Assembly: GCA_021848325.1 (NCBI GenBank)
Contig: JAJZUU010000025.1
Location: 1-37,652 of the forward strand
Source: Pseudomonadota bacterium
Lineage (GTDB): Bacteria; Pseudomonadota; Gammaproteobacteria; Burkholderiales; JAJZUU01
Direction: 5' to 3'
DNA: 37,652 nt
Shown here piece after piece: positions 7,111 to 14,799 of the stretch. The position numbers were made by a program, and so were the translations under genes. Positions within the stretch are counted from its first letter, which is position 1. Each line of letters starts with the position of its first letter. Below the pieces are notes generated by a model, which saw only the letters and a list, made by a program, of their open reading frames with translations, did no database searches and was not told where the DNA came from.

Positions 7111-7275
7111 GCCCCCGGCCATGAGACACCCTGATATCCGAGGTGTTCCAAGCCGTTTTCCATGCAGGAGATGCCGCACCAGAACCTCACCCCCCGCCAG
7201 GGCGACCACCTCGCCCTCTTCCAGCGGCTGCCAGGATTCATCGGTCAGCGGCACACTCGCCACGAGAGCAACCAC
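7107..7275 (-). pseudogene. Small gene downstream of trxC, apparently frameshifted in a run of six G
   Basis: From a GTG at 7275 the minus strand reads ALVASVPLTDESWQPLEEGE then VVALAG, with GAGGAG about 12 bases upstream. After the G run (C run at 7190-7195 on the plus strand) this frame becomes uncharacteristic. The frame one base away continues convincingly as VRFWCGISCMENGLEHLGYQ then GVSWPGA, with TAG at 7107-7109. Dropping one G joins the halves into about 55 residues. The stop is formed by the CTAG at the MITE border. The family is unknown to me. It may be an old frameshift, a phase-variable tract or a sequencing error. Confidence 0.45.
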
Positions 7276-7291
7276 CTGCCGTGCCGACTCC

Positions 7292-7723
7292 TCAGCGCCC
7301 CTGTGTCCAACGCACGATATCGGCGGCGCTCATCGCGCCGGCCTGGCGGGCGACCTCGCGTCCGTCGCGGAACAAGACCAGCGTGGGAATGCTGCGAATG
7401 CCAAAGCGGGCGGCGGGCTCCCGTTCTACCTCGGTATTGAGCTTGGCCAGGCGCACCTGCGGCTCCAGTTGGGCCGCCGCCTGCTCGAAGGCGGGCCCCA
7501 TCATCTTGCACGGCCCGCACCAGGGCGCCCAGAAATCCACCAGAACGGGAATGTCGTTGCGCCCGATGTGTTTCTCGAAGTTGCGGGCTGTCAGCTCCAC
7601 GGGACGGGAGTTGAAAAGCGGCTGGTGACATCGGCCGCACCCGGGCCTGTCGGCAAGGCGGGCTGCCGGTATCCGGTTTATGGCATCACAGCGGGGACAG
7701 ACGACTTGTACTGCATCACTCAC
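7292..7723 (-). CDS. trxC: Thioredoxin 2 (zinc-binding thioredoxin TrxC)
   Basis: The 143-residue cytoplasmic disulfide reductase has the N-terminal zinc-finger extension typical of TrxC: cysteine pairs C9/C12 (CPRC) and C29/C32 (CGRC). A thioredoxin fold follows with active site WCGPC (C69, C72), PVLVDFWAPW before it and the cis-proline segment IRSIPTLVLF after it. The start is GTG at 7723, supported by AAGGAG at 7730-7735. It reduces protein disulfides, with a role in oxidative stress in relatives. A small, possibly frameshifted gene follows at once and may share its transcript. Length and motifs are normal. Confidence 0.95.
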   Translation of the reverse strand: MSDAVQVVCPRCDAINRIPAARLADRPGCGRCHQPLFNSRPVELTARNFEKHIGRNDIPVLVDFWAPWCGPCKMMGPAFEQAAAQLEPQVRLAKLNTEVEREPAARFGIRSIPTLVLFRDGREVARQAGAMSAADIVRWTQGR

Positions 7724-8005
7724 GGGCGTCTCCTTAAGTTTTTCGAATCAGGCGGATTCGGGCCTGAAGTGCAACAACGTGTTTTTGTGAGTGTAGCCGT
7801 TTCATCAAGACCTCGGGAAGGGGTCCTAAATCCGGGGCATTTCCCCGGTCGGTGGCCGGGGCCCCATGCGGCGATTCTGCACCAGCCGGACGGCAGCGCC
7901 ATCCGGAAACTGCTATAGTCAGACAAGACCAGCCGCGGCAAAATCGCCGCCGAGAAACCCCGCGCGGCAATATCGTCATGCCGCCATTCACTCCGGCAAG
8001 GTACC

Positions 8006-8656
8006 GTGAAGCCCTTTCAATATCTCCTGTTCGCCATCTTGCTGGTGACTTTGACCAACGTCCGCGGTGCCGAGATCCCGCCGGACCAACTGGTGAAAAC
8101 CACCATCGACGAGGTGTTGACCATCGTCGAGCAGGACAAGGCGATCCAGGGCGGCGATCGGGGCAAGATATTGGCGCTGGTAGAGGCCAAGATCCTGCCC
8201 CACTTCGATTTCACGCGCATGACCCGGCTGGCGCTGGGCAAGTACTGGCGGCAGGCGACGCCGGAACAGCAGCGCACCTTGGAAAAGGAATTCCGCACCT
8301 TGCTGGTGCGCACCTACACCAGTGCAATTTCGCCGGAAACCTACTCGAAATACCAGGGGTACTCGGTGGCCTACCTGCCCCTGCACATGCAACCGGGGGA
8401 CGCGGAGGTCACGGTCAGGACCCGCATATCGCGGCCCGACGCGCAGCCGATACCGGTCGACTACGACCTGGCGAAGGCCCCGGACGGCTGGAAGGTATAC
8501 GATGTGGCGGTGGACGAGGTGAGCCTGGTCATCAACTACCGCAATTCCTTTGCCGTGATCGTACGGGACCAGGGCATCGACGGCCTGATCCGGGTCCTGG
8601 CCGAGAAGAACCGGACGGAAAACCCTGCGCCGGCGGCCGCCCAACAGCCGAAATGA
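8006..8656 (+). CDS. mlaC: MlaC/Ttg2D-family periplasmic phospholipid-binding protein
   Basis: The 216-residue protein starts at GTG 8006 with an N-terminal signal peptide (KPFQYLLFAILLVTLTNVRG then AE). The MlaC fold pattern follows: LVKTTIDEVLTIV, ILPHFDFTRMTRLALGKYW, FRTLLVRTYTSAIS, and the later strands VTVRTRI, IPVDYDL, GWKVYDVAVDEVSLVINYR. MlaC shuttles phospholipids between the outer-membrane MlaA complex and the inner-membrane MlaFEDB transporter. No mlaA, mlaB, mlaD, mlaE or mlaF lies nearby, so this copy is solitary and may serve another MCE-type system. It converges with the mrfB gene, 16 bases apart. Confidence 0.85.
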   Translation: MKPFQYLLFAILLVTLTNVRGAEIPPDQLVKTTIDEVLTIVEQDKAIQGGDRGKILALVEAKILPHFDFTRMTRLALGKYWRQATPEQQRTLEKEFRTLLVRTYTSAISPETYSKYQGYSVAYLPLHMQPGDAEVTVRTRISRPDAQPIPVDYDLAKAPDGWKVYDVAVDEVSLVINYRNSFAVIVRDQGIDGLIRVLAEKNRTENPAPAAAQQPK

Positions 8657-8672
8657 CCCGAGGTATGCCGGA

Positions 8673-9848
8673 TCAGCTTCCAAGCTTGCCGGCCAGGCGC
8701 GACTGGCGGCGCAGGTGCCCGGGCTTGGCGCCCTGGCGCTCCAGCAGCAGCCGGGTCAGGGCCAGCGCCGCCCGGTAGTCCCGGCGCACGTGCTCCTGGT
8801 ACTTGGCCAGGCGTTCCAGGGCCTCGGCCGATCCCCGTTGCGCCAGTTGTTCCCAGATTTTCGCCGCCTCGTCCCACTCCCCGTTGCGCCGGTGCAGCGC
8901 GGCCAGTTCCAGCAGGCCGCCGTCGTCCAGCCGCTGCCGGCGCTCCCGCAGTTGCCGGTAGGCCTGGTGCATGTCGCCGTTGCGGCGGTGGGCCCGGGCG
9001 ATGGCCAGCAGGTCCGCCTCATCGTGTTCCGGCCGGGCGTACAGCCGCGCCAGGGCGGCCGCCAGGGCCGCCAGGGAAACCAGGTCCCAGCGGTTGTGCA
9101 GCAGGATGGCGGGCACCCTGTCGGCCGCCCCCAGGCGCACGAAGTCGAACCAGGCCTGGGGCACCAGATGGCCGGGCAGGTCGTCGCTGCGGACGAACCC
9201 GAGCAGGCGCCGCTCCGCCGTCTGCAGGCGGCAATCGGGCCAGTTGCGGGCGAAGGCGCGGCGGGTGGGGTAGAGCAGGTCGATGTGGCCCAGGGGGCCG
9301 AACGGCTCCGCCCGCCGCGCAAGCCGGTAGCGGGTGACCAGCAAGGGCAGGTCGAAGCACTTGCCGTTGAAGGTCACCAGGTGGCGCGCCTGCCGGTACC
9401 AGGGCAGGGCCTGTTCCAGCAGGGCCGCCTCCCCCTTGAACCCGGTGAGGAAAAACTGGCGCAAGCGCAACACCTCGCCCTCGATCCGCGCCAGTCCCAG
9501 CAGGAATGGGAGCGTCCCGGTACCGCCGGCCAGCCCGGTGGTCTCCGTATCCAGGAACAGCAACCCGCCGCTGTCCACCGGCCCGTCCCCGGCGAGCAGG
9601 GAAAGAGGCGCTTCGCGCACCTCGGAAAGTGGCTGTGCACCATGGCGGGCGGCCAGCGGCAGCATTTGCTCCACCAGGATCAGGCCCCCGGCGATGCACT
9701 CCCCTCCCAGCAGGCGCGCCGTTTCTTCATCGGGCATGGGCCGCCCGGGCGCTGCCCCGCCCAGGCGCCCCAGCCGGTCGGAAAGTGGAGGCGCATGCTG
9801 CCGGGGCGCGTCCCTGCGCAGCAAGGACAGGCGTTGCTTGAGGTCCAC
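8673..9848 (-). CDS. mrfB: MrfB/YprB-like RNase H-fold exonuclease with C-terminal TPR-like helices
   Basis: The 391-residue protein has a DEDD-type exonuclease core: DTE motif (D100, E102) in GLLFLDTETTGL, D166 in TFNGKCFDLPLL, and H251 with D255 in LLHNRWDLVSL. The last 120 residues are helical and TPR-like. In Bacillus subtilis, YprB (MrfB) works with the helicase YprA (MrfA) to remove mitomycin C adducts in a UvrABC-independent pathway. Here the gene begins with GTG three bases after the stop of the mrfA homologue, so the two are co-transcribed and probably translationally coupled. The role in adduct repair is inferred from family and pairing. Confidence 0.85.
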   Translation of the reverse strand: MDLKQRLSLLRRDAPRQHAPPLSDRLGRLGGAAPGRPMPDEETARLLGGECIAGGLILVEQMLPLAARHGAQPLSEVREAPLSLLAGDGPVDSGGLLFLDTETTGLAGGTGTLPFLLGLARIEGEVLRLRQFFLTGFKGEAALLEQALPWYRQARHLVTFNGKCFDLPLLVTRYRLARRAEPFGPLGHIDLLYPTRRAFARNWPDCRLQTAERRLLGFVRSDDLPGHLVPQAWFDFVRLGAADRVPAILLHNRWDLVSLAALAAALARLYARPEHDEADLLAIARAHRRNGDMHQAYRQLRERRQRLDDGGLLELAALHRRNGEWDEAAKIWEQLAQRGSAEALERLAKYQEHVRRDYRAALALTRLLLERQGAKPGHLRRQSRLAGKLGS

Positions 9849-9851
9849 GCT

Positions 9852-12290
9852 TCAGCCCGCCGCCGGCGCGAACAGCGCCAGCACCCGCAGCGCGGCGGCC
9901 TTGGGGGAAAACCCGCGCTGCTCGTCGGAGACCAGGATGGGGCCGATGCAGGCCGGGCAGCCGTGGCTGCACTCGCAGGCCCCCACCAGTTCGGCAGCCC
10001 GGGTCGCCACCTCCCGGCGCAGGTCGTAGAGAGGGGCGGACAGGCCCACGCCCCCGGGATAGTTGTCGTACAGGAAGACGGTGGGGACGAATTCCCGCCC
10101 CGCCTCCAGGTCCGGGGCGTCGCCGCTCAGGGTCTGGGGCCGGCCGCGGCCATCGGGGCCCATGGCGGCGAACCAGGTGGCGTTGCTGTCCCCCACCGCG
10201 CGCCCCAGGTCCTGCCGTTCCGACATGGTGAGCAGGGCCGCCACGAAGTGCATGGCGTAGGCCGCGCCGAGGAAACCGTCCAGGGCCTGCCAGCGGTTGG
10301 GGAAGGCCTCCGCCAGGCGCCGCGGGTCGGCTTGCCACCACACCGCGCTGGTGTGCATCTCCTGGTCCGGCAGATCGATCTTGCCATAGCCCACGTTCTC
10401 GTGGGTGTAATAGCGGATCTTCTTGTAGCCGGCCACCCGCCGCACCAGGTGCACCTCGCCCCGGGCGCAGGCGGCGGCCGGGATGCGCTCCTCCTCGAAG
10501 CGGTCCAGTATCTTGAGCTTGGTGTAGTCGATGGCGTCGGTGTAATAGTCGGCCCGGGTGCGCGTCACGAAGGCTTTGCGCCCCTCCCAGTCCAGCCTTT
10601 CCACCTGCCACGGCTGCGCCTGCACCATGTAGATCGCTCCCTGATAGATCGTCATGGCGGCGCTGGAATAGTCCACCTCGGCAATCACCTCCTTGGCGCC
10701 GCCGGTGGTGTCCACCACCACGAAGTTGCCTTCCGCCACCGAGCGCAGGCTCACCGTGTTGGCGGGATAGCCGTCGGCCATCCAGTGCCACTGGTCGCCC
10801 TCCAGATGCACCAGGCCCTGGCCCTCCAGGTAGGAGAGCATCTCCCCCAGACTTTCCCGGCCGAAGCGCTCAGCTTCCCGGAACGGCAGTTCGAAGGCGG
10901 CGCAGCGCACGTGGTCCATCAGGATCAGCAACTGGTCGGGGTCGATGCGGGCGTGCTCCGGGGAACTGCCCAGGAAGAACTCCGGGTTGCGCACCAGGTA
11001 TTGGTCCAGGGGATCGCTGCTGGCCACCAGCACCCCCAGGGCGGGGCGGTTGCGCCGTCCGGCGCGCCCCAGGCGTTGCCAGGTGCCGGCGATGGTGCCC
11101 GGGTAGCCGTTGAGCAGACACACGTCCAAAGAGCCGATATCCACCCCCAGCTCCAGGGCGGAGGTGGCCACCACGCAGTCCACGCCCCCCGCGCGCAGCC
11201 GCTTTTCGGTGGCGCGGCGCTCGCCGGGCAGGTAGCCGCCGCGGTAGGCGGCCACCCGCGCCGGCCGGCGCGGGTCGTGGTCGAACACGTCCTTCAAGTA
11301 CTTGGTCAGCACTTCCACCATCAGCCGGGAATTGGCGAACACGATGGTCTTGAGGCCCGCCTTGAGGGCGAGCCGGGCCAGCCGGGTGGTCTGGGAACGG
11401 GCCGAGGCGCGGATCCCCAGCTCGGGGTTGATCACCGGCGGGTTCCACAGCAGCAGGTGCCGCTTCCCCTGGGGCGCGCCGCTTTCGGTGATCGCCGCCA
11501 CCAGTTCTCCCACCAGTTGCTGCGCCAGCTCGGCGGGGTTGGCGATGGTGGCGGAGCAGAAGATGAACACCGGGTCGCTGCCGTAGAAGCGGCATATCCG
11601 CCGCAGCCGCCGGATCACGTTGGCCATGTGGGAGCCGAACACCCCGCGGTAGGTGTGCATCTCGTCGATCACCACGTAGCGCAGGGCCTCGAAGAACTGC
11701 GCCCACTTGGTGTGGTGGGGCAGGATCCCCTGGTGCAGCATGTCGGGATTGGACACCACGATGTCGCCCCGGGTACGCACCGCCGCCCGGGCGTCCCCCG
11801 GGGTGTCGCCGTCGAAGGTGTAGGCCCGCACCCCCAAATCACCCGCCTGGTTGAGCTCCAGAATTTCCGCCACCTGGTCCTGAGACAGGGCCTTGGTGGG
11901 AAACAGGTAGAGGGCCTTGGCCCGGTCGCGCAGGACCGCCTGCAGCACCGGCAGGTTGTAGCACAGGGTCTTGCCCGAGGCGGTGGGGGTCACCACCACG
12001 GTGTGCCGCCCGCGGCCCACCGCCTCCCAGGCCTGCCGCTGGTGGCTGTAGAGGCGGGCGATGCCGCGGCCGCGCAGCGCGTGGGCCAGCCGCGGGTCCA
12101 GTTCCCCCGGGAAATCGGCAAAGTCCCCGGGCCGCGCCGGCATCACCAGTTCGCCGGTGACGCGGCCGCCGTACTTGCGCCGCAGGCGCCCGATCAGCCG
12201 TTCTACCCCCCGGCCATCCCGGGCGGGAGCCCCTTCCCGTTCCGCTTCCGCCGGCGGCACGTCGTCCCTTGGTTGCGCGAGGCCCGTCAC
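9852..12290 (-). CDS. mrfA: MrfA/YprA-like DEAD/DEAH-box helicase with C-terminal zinc-binding domain
   Basis: The 812-residue superfamily 2 helicase starts at GTG 12290, with AAAGGAG eight bases upstream. An open frame extends far upstream, but only as antisense of lexA. Walker A is TPTASGKT (about 101-108), the Walker B box is DEMH (209-212), and the motif III region is FIFCSATIANP. The helicase C domain contains ATSALELGVDIGS and GRAGRRNRP. The C-terminus has a DUF1998/MZB-type zinc site, CECSHGCPAC. In Bacillus, MrfA unwinds damaged DNA for the exonuclease MrfB. It is upstream of mrfB in the same operon and divergent from lexA, suggesting damage-regulated repair. Confidence 0.9.
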   Translation of the reverse strand: MTGLAQPRDDVPPAEAEREGAPARDGRGVERLIGRLRRKYGGRVTGELVMPARPGDFADFPGELDPRLAHALRGRGIARLYSHQRQAWEAVGRGRHTVVVTPTASGKTLCYNLPVLQAVLRDRAKALYLFPTKALSQDQVAEILELNQAGDLGVRAYTFDGDTPGDARAAVRTRGDIVVSNPDMLHQGILPHHTKWAQFFEALRYVVIDEMHTYRGVFGSHMANVIRRLRRICRFYGSDPVFIFCSATIANPAELAQQLVGELVAAITESGAPQGKRHLLLWNPPVINPELGIRASARSQTTRLARLALKAGLKTIVFANSRLMVEVLTKYLKDVFDHDPRRPARVAAYRGGYLPGERRATEKRLRAGGVDCVVATSALELGVDIGSLDVCLLNGYPGTIAGTWQRLGRAGRRNRPALGVLVASSDPLDQYLVRNPEFFLGSSPEHARIDPDQLLILMDHVRCAAFELPFREAERFGRESLGEMLSYLEGQGLVHLEGDQWHWMADGYPANTVSLRSVAEGNFVVVDTTGGAKEVIAEVDYSSAAMTIYQGAIYMVQAQPWQVERLDWEGRKAFVTRTRADYYTDAIDYTKLKILDRFEEERIPAAACARGEVHLVRRVAGYKKIRYYTHENVGYGKIDLPDQEMHTSAVWWQADPRRLAEAFPNRWQALDGFLGAAYAMHFVAALLTMSERQDLGRAVGDSNATWFAAMGPDGRGRPQTLSGDAPDLEAGREFVPTVFLYDNYPGGVGLSAPLYDLRREVATRAAELVGACECSHGCPACIGPILVSDEQRGFSPKAAALRVLALFAPAAG

Positions 12291-12362
12291 CGTTGTTCTC
12301 CTTTCGTTCTCTCCGGTGATAATATAAGAGCCCAACCCGAACGGCAAGGAGAGAATAACAAC
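12291..12362. promoter_or_regulatory. Divergent mrfA/lexA control region
   Basis: This 72-bp gap carries both ribosome-binding sites: AAAGGAGA for mrfA on the minus strand, and AAGGAGA near 12347-12353 for lexA. An AT-rich core, GATAATATAAG (12318-12328), could provide -10 boxes in both directions. I find no CTG-N10-CAG SOS box. GTTCTC occurs twice, 11 bp apart (12295-12300 and 12306-12311). That spacing is compatible with one helical turn, but the words overlap the mrfA ribosome-binding region, so their meaning is uncertain. Confidence 0.5.
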
Positions 12363-12965
12363 ATGAAGCCCGCCCTCACCCGCCGCCAGCAAGAGGTCTA
12401 CGACTTCCTGCGCGAGCAGGCCGCCGACCTGCACCCCTCCCCCAGCCTGGAGGAACTGTGCCGGGCCATGGACCTGAATTCCAGGGGCTCGCTGCATAAG
12501 CACATTCGGGCGCTGGTGGAGGCCGGCCTGGTGGAACCCATGAGCCGCGGACGGGGCATCCGCCTCGCCGCCGGTGCGGACGCCCCCGGCCATCTCCCTT
12601 TCCTGGGCTACATCGCCGCGGGCCGCCCGATCGAGGCGGTGGTCGACCCGAGGGAGGTGGAGATCCCGGCCTGGCTGCGCGGTGCTCGGCCCTGCTACGT
12701 GCTGGAGGTGAGAGGGGAGTCCATGGTGGACGAGGGCATCCTGGACGGCGACCGGGTGGTGGTGGAGAGCCGGGACCATGCGCGCAACGGCGAGATCGTG
12801 GTGGCCCTGGTGGACGACCGGGAGGCCACCCTGAAACGCATCGAGCAGCGCCCGGGCAAGACCGTCCTGCATCCGGCAAATGCCGCCATGGCCCCGCTGG
12901 AGTTCGCTCCGGAACGGGTGGCGGTGCAGGGGGTGGTGACCGGCCTGCTCCGGTCCTACCGCTGA
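12363..12965 (+). CDS. lexA: LexA-family self-cleaving SOS repressor
   Basis: The 200-residue protein has an N-terminal winged helix (LTRRQQEVYDFLREQ; helix-turn-helix at about 28-56) and a C-terminal peptidase S24 domain. The self-cleavage site is A86-G87 (GYIAAGRP). The catalytic pair is S120 (RGESMVDEGI) and K158 (ATLKRIE). RecA-stimulated autoproteolysis is therefore expected. The recognition-helix segment SRGSLHKHIRALVEAG differs from the E. coli one, so the operator may differ too. ATG 12363 has AAGGAGA upstream. The long open frame that reaches it from upstream is antisense of mrfAB. It is divergent from mrfAB, which it may regulate. Confidence 0.92.
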   Translation: MKPALTRRQQEVYDFLREQAADLHPSPSLEELCRAMDLNSRGSLHKHIRALVEAGLVEPMSRGRGIRLAAGADAPGHLPFLGYIAAGRPIEAVVDPREVEIPAWLRGARPCYVLEVRGESMVDEGILDGDRVVVESRDHARNGEIVVALVDDREATLKRIEQRPGKTVLHPANAAMAPLEFAPERVAVQGVVTGLLRSYR

Positions 12966-12998
12966 CGGGGCGCGGCGGACCCGCGCCCCGGAGAGGCG

Positions 12999-14270
12999 CT
13001 ACTTTTTGAGCTTCTTTATCCCCAGGGTGGATAGCACGTACTTCTCGTACAGAGGTTCGGTGGTGCCCTTTTTCATCTTGCGGATGAAGTACTTTTCGAA
13101 GGCGATCTTGGCCAGGTGCACCCAGCGCCCCTCCTTGAACCAGCTCACGTTGCGCGGCGGAATCTGGGGCAGCGCCACGAAGGCCGCGCCGGTGTCACCG
13201 AAGTCCGCCAGACACACCGCGTTCCAGGTAGGCTTGACGTAGGGCTCCTTGCCGTCCAGCACGGCGCGGATGTTCTGGGCGGCGGCCGTCACCATGGATT
13301 CGATCATGTAGCCGGTCTTGGGCGCGCCGGTGGGCACCGGGGTGGCCTCCACCGGCGGGATCGCCACGCACACCCCCACCGAATAGATGTTCTGGTACTT
13401 GGGATTGCGCTGGTACTGGTCGATCAGGATAAAGCCCCGGGGATTGGCGAGCCCCTCGATGCCGAACACCGCGTCCACCCCCTTGAAGGCGGGCAGCATC
13501 ATGCTGTACTTGAAAGGCAGTTCGTGCTGTTTCTTTTCCTTGCCCAGGTCGTCGAACTCGGTGACGTACATCTTGCCCGCCTCGATCTTGGTGGTCTTGG
13601 CGTTGGTGATCCACTTGATGTGCCGGTCGCGCATGGCGGACTCCAGCAGCCCCTTGGAATCCCCCACCCCGCCCAGGCCCAGGTGGCCGATGTAGGGCTC
13701 GGCGGTGACGAAGGTCATGGGGACCTTGTCCCGTATCTTGCGCCGACGCAGGTCGGTATCCATGATGAAGGCGAATTCGTAGGCCGGGCCGTAGCAGGAG
13801 GCCCCCTGCACCGCCCCCACCACGATCGGCCCGGGATCCTTGACGAATTCCGCCCAGGCGGCGCCCGATTGCACCGCGTGGTCCACGTGGCAGATGGACT
13901 GGGTGTACGCCTGCGGCCCCAGCCCTTCCACCTCGTCGAAGGCGAGCTTGGGGCCGGTGGCGATGATCAGGAAGTCGTAGTCGAGGAAACGGCCGTCGGC
14001 CAGTTCCACCTGGTTTTTCTCGGGATGCACCCGTTTCGCCCCGGCCGGGTCGAAGCCGATCTTGTGCCGCTCATAGTAGGGTGCGATGGGAAAGGTGATG
14101 TCCTCCCGGCTGCGCCAGTTGACCCCCACCCAGGGGTTGGACGGGACGAACTGAAAATAATCCGCGTTGGAAACGACGGTCACCCGGTCTCCGGGACGGC
14201 ATTGCTCCCGCATTTCATAGGCCATGGGCATGCCGCCGATACCCGCGCCGATAATCACGATATGGGCCAT
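12999..14270 (-). CDS. sqr: Sulfide:quinone oxidoreductase (type I-like)
   Basis: This 423-residue FAD protein oxidises sulfide to sulfane sulfur or polysulfide and reduces membrane quinone. It opens with the FAD-binding MAHIVIIGAGIGGMPMAYEM and has YFQFVPSNPWVGVNW. Three cysteines align with those essential in Acidithiobacillus ferrooxidans SQR: C127 (SICHVDHA), C159 (GASCYGPAYE) and C353 (TWNAVCLADFG). An extra C301 lies in YSVGVCVAIPP. The second FAD contact is VPTGAPKTGYMIESM. The C-terminal amphipathic part (KIAFEKYFIRKMKKG) suits membrane attachment. The start at 14270 has AGGAGGA upstream. It is the second gene of an operon driven by a sigma-54 promoter. Confidence 0.95.
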   Translation of the reverse strand: MAHIVIIGAGIGGMPMAYEMREQCRPGDRVTVVSNADYFQFVPSNPWVGVNWRSREDITFPIAPYYERHKIGFDPAGAKRVHPEKNQVELADGRFLDYDFLIIATGPKLAFDEVEGLGPQAYTQSICHVDHAVQSGAAWAEFVKDPGPIVVGAVQGASCYGPAYEFAFIMDTDLRRRKIRDKVPMTFVTAEPYIGHLGLGGVGDSKGLLESAMRDRHIKWITNAKTTKIEAGKMYVTEFDDLGKEKKQHELPFKYSMMLPAFKGVDAVFGIEGLANPRGFILIDQYQRNPKYQNIYSVGVCVAIPPVEATPVPTGAPKTGYMIESMVTAAAQNIRAVLDGKEPYVKPTWNAVCLADFGDTGAAFVALPQIPPRNVSWFKEGRWVHLAKIAFEKYFIRKMKKGTTEPLYEKYVLSTLGIKKLKK

Positions 14271-14299
14271 TTGTCCTCCTCCTCGATGAATAGTTTTGG

Positions 14300-14500
14300 T
14301 CACCACACGAATATCTTTTTCATCGCTTCCAGCCCTTCGTCCACGATGCCCTCGAGATCCTGCGGCGCGTCCTCCGTCTCGCACGCCAGCCTGGTGTAAG
14401 CAGACAGGGACTGCAAGGCGCAGGCAATCTTCGCCACTTCTTTGGCCAGGTTTTCGTCCATCTTGACGCCCTCGCGCAAAACCCATACTTTTTCCGCCAT
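14300..14500 (-). CDS. Uncharacterised 66-residue helical protein, first gene of the sqr operon
   Basis: ATG at 14500 has AAGGAG at 14508-14513. The product starts MAEKVWVLREGVKMDENLAK and ends GLEAMKKIFVW. It has two cysteines (ACALQ and RLACETED contexts), no signal peptide and an all-helical look. The stop is 29 bases before sqr, and the sigma-54 promoter at 14571-14585 is the only promoter seen, so it is expected to be induced together with sqr. I do not recognise a family. A role as sulfane-sulfur carrier, SQR partner or regulator is possible, but there is no direct evidence. Confidence 0.75.
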   Translation of the reverse strand: MAEKVWVLREGVKMDENLAKEVAKIACALQSLSAYTRLACETEDAPQDLEGIVDEGLEAMKKIFVW

Positions 14501-14570
14501 TTTTCCGCTCCTTATCAATTCAAGACTCGGTCCGCGCCCTGTACCGGCGTTATGCTGCATTGCTAGATAT

Positions 14571-14585
14571 GCAATACCCATGCCA
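14571..14585 (-). promoter_or_regulatory. Sigma-54 (-24/-12) promoter of the sqr operon
   Basis: On the minus strand: TGGCATGGGTATTGC. The GG and GC elements are separated by exactly ten bases, and the sequence is near the consensus TGGCAC-N5-TTGC. Transcription would start around 14559, about 60 bases before the ATG of the 66-residue gene. Such promoters need an AAA+ activator, and one is encoded divergently at 14800. Confidence 0.88.
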
Positions 14586-14637
14586 GATTGCAATAGATTA
14601 TTTTATAGGTATTTTTTAAATATCTACGCCGCATGAC

Positions 14638-14674
14638 TGCCATATTGGCAGTCATGCGGACTGCCAATATGGCA
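14638..14674. promoter_or_regulatory. Upstream activating site for the sigma-54 activator (inverted repeat)
   Basis: A perfect 15-bp inverted repeat, TGCCATATTGGCAGT (14638-14652) and ACTGCCAATATGGCA (14660-14674), has a 7-base spacer. Each arm contains a TGCCA-N3-TGGCA dyad of its own. The left arm also sits in a second repeat, GCATGACTGCC / GGCAGTCATGC (14631-14641, 14647-14657). The position, roughly 80-115 bp upstream of the predicted start, is where activator dimers bind at sigma-54 promoters. It lies between the two divergent genes, so it may also autoregulate fisR. Confidence 0.8.
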
Positions 14675-14734
14675 AAGACCGGCGACGACAGGCCGAACCG
14701 TCTCAGGGGTAGGCAGTCCTTTCGCCGCAGCCTT

Positions 14735-14763
14735 TTGAAATAGCCAAAAAGCTGGACTATACT
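14735..14763 (+). promoter_or_regulatory. Sigma-70 promoter of the fisR-like gene
   Basis: TTGAAA (14735-14740) and TATACT (14758-14763) are separated by the ideal 17 bases, with a start expected near 14770, 30 bases before the ATG. GGAGGT (14790-14795) is the ribosome-binding site. Confidence 0.8.
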
Positions 14764-14799
14764 GGGATAATAAATTGTGATATTCGTCTGGAGGTTGGG

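Noticed and set aside
7146-7628. Several plus-strand frames of 90-265 codons
   Set aside because: They mirror trxC and the small downstream gene, with Arg/Pro-rich shadows and no ribosome-binding sites.
12291-12362. Classical SOS box at lexA/mrfA
   Set aside because: No CTG-N10-CAG in the gap on either strand.
12291-12872. N-terminal extension of the mrfA frame by almost 200 codons
   Set aside because: It is the antisense of lexA. A GTG at 12290 with AAAGGAG upstream gives a normal start.
8715-12965. 1416-codon open frame on the plus strand
   Set aside because: It is antisense to mrfB and mrfA and ends in the lexA frame. The upstream part is low-complexity Gly/Gln/Val/His sequence from GC-rich codon mirroring. 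The gene is lexA from 12363.
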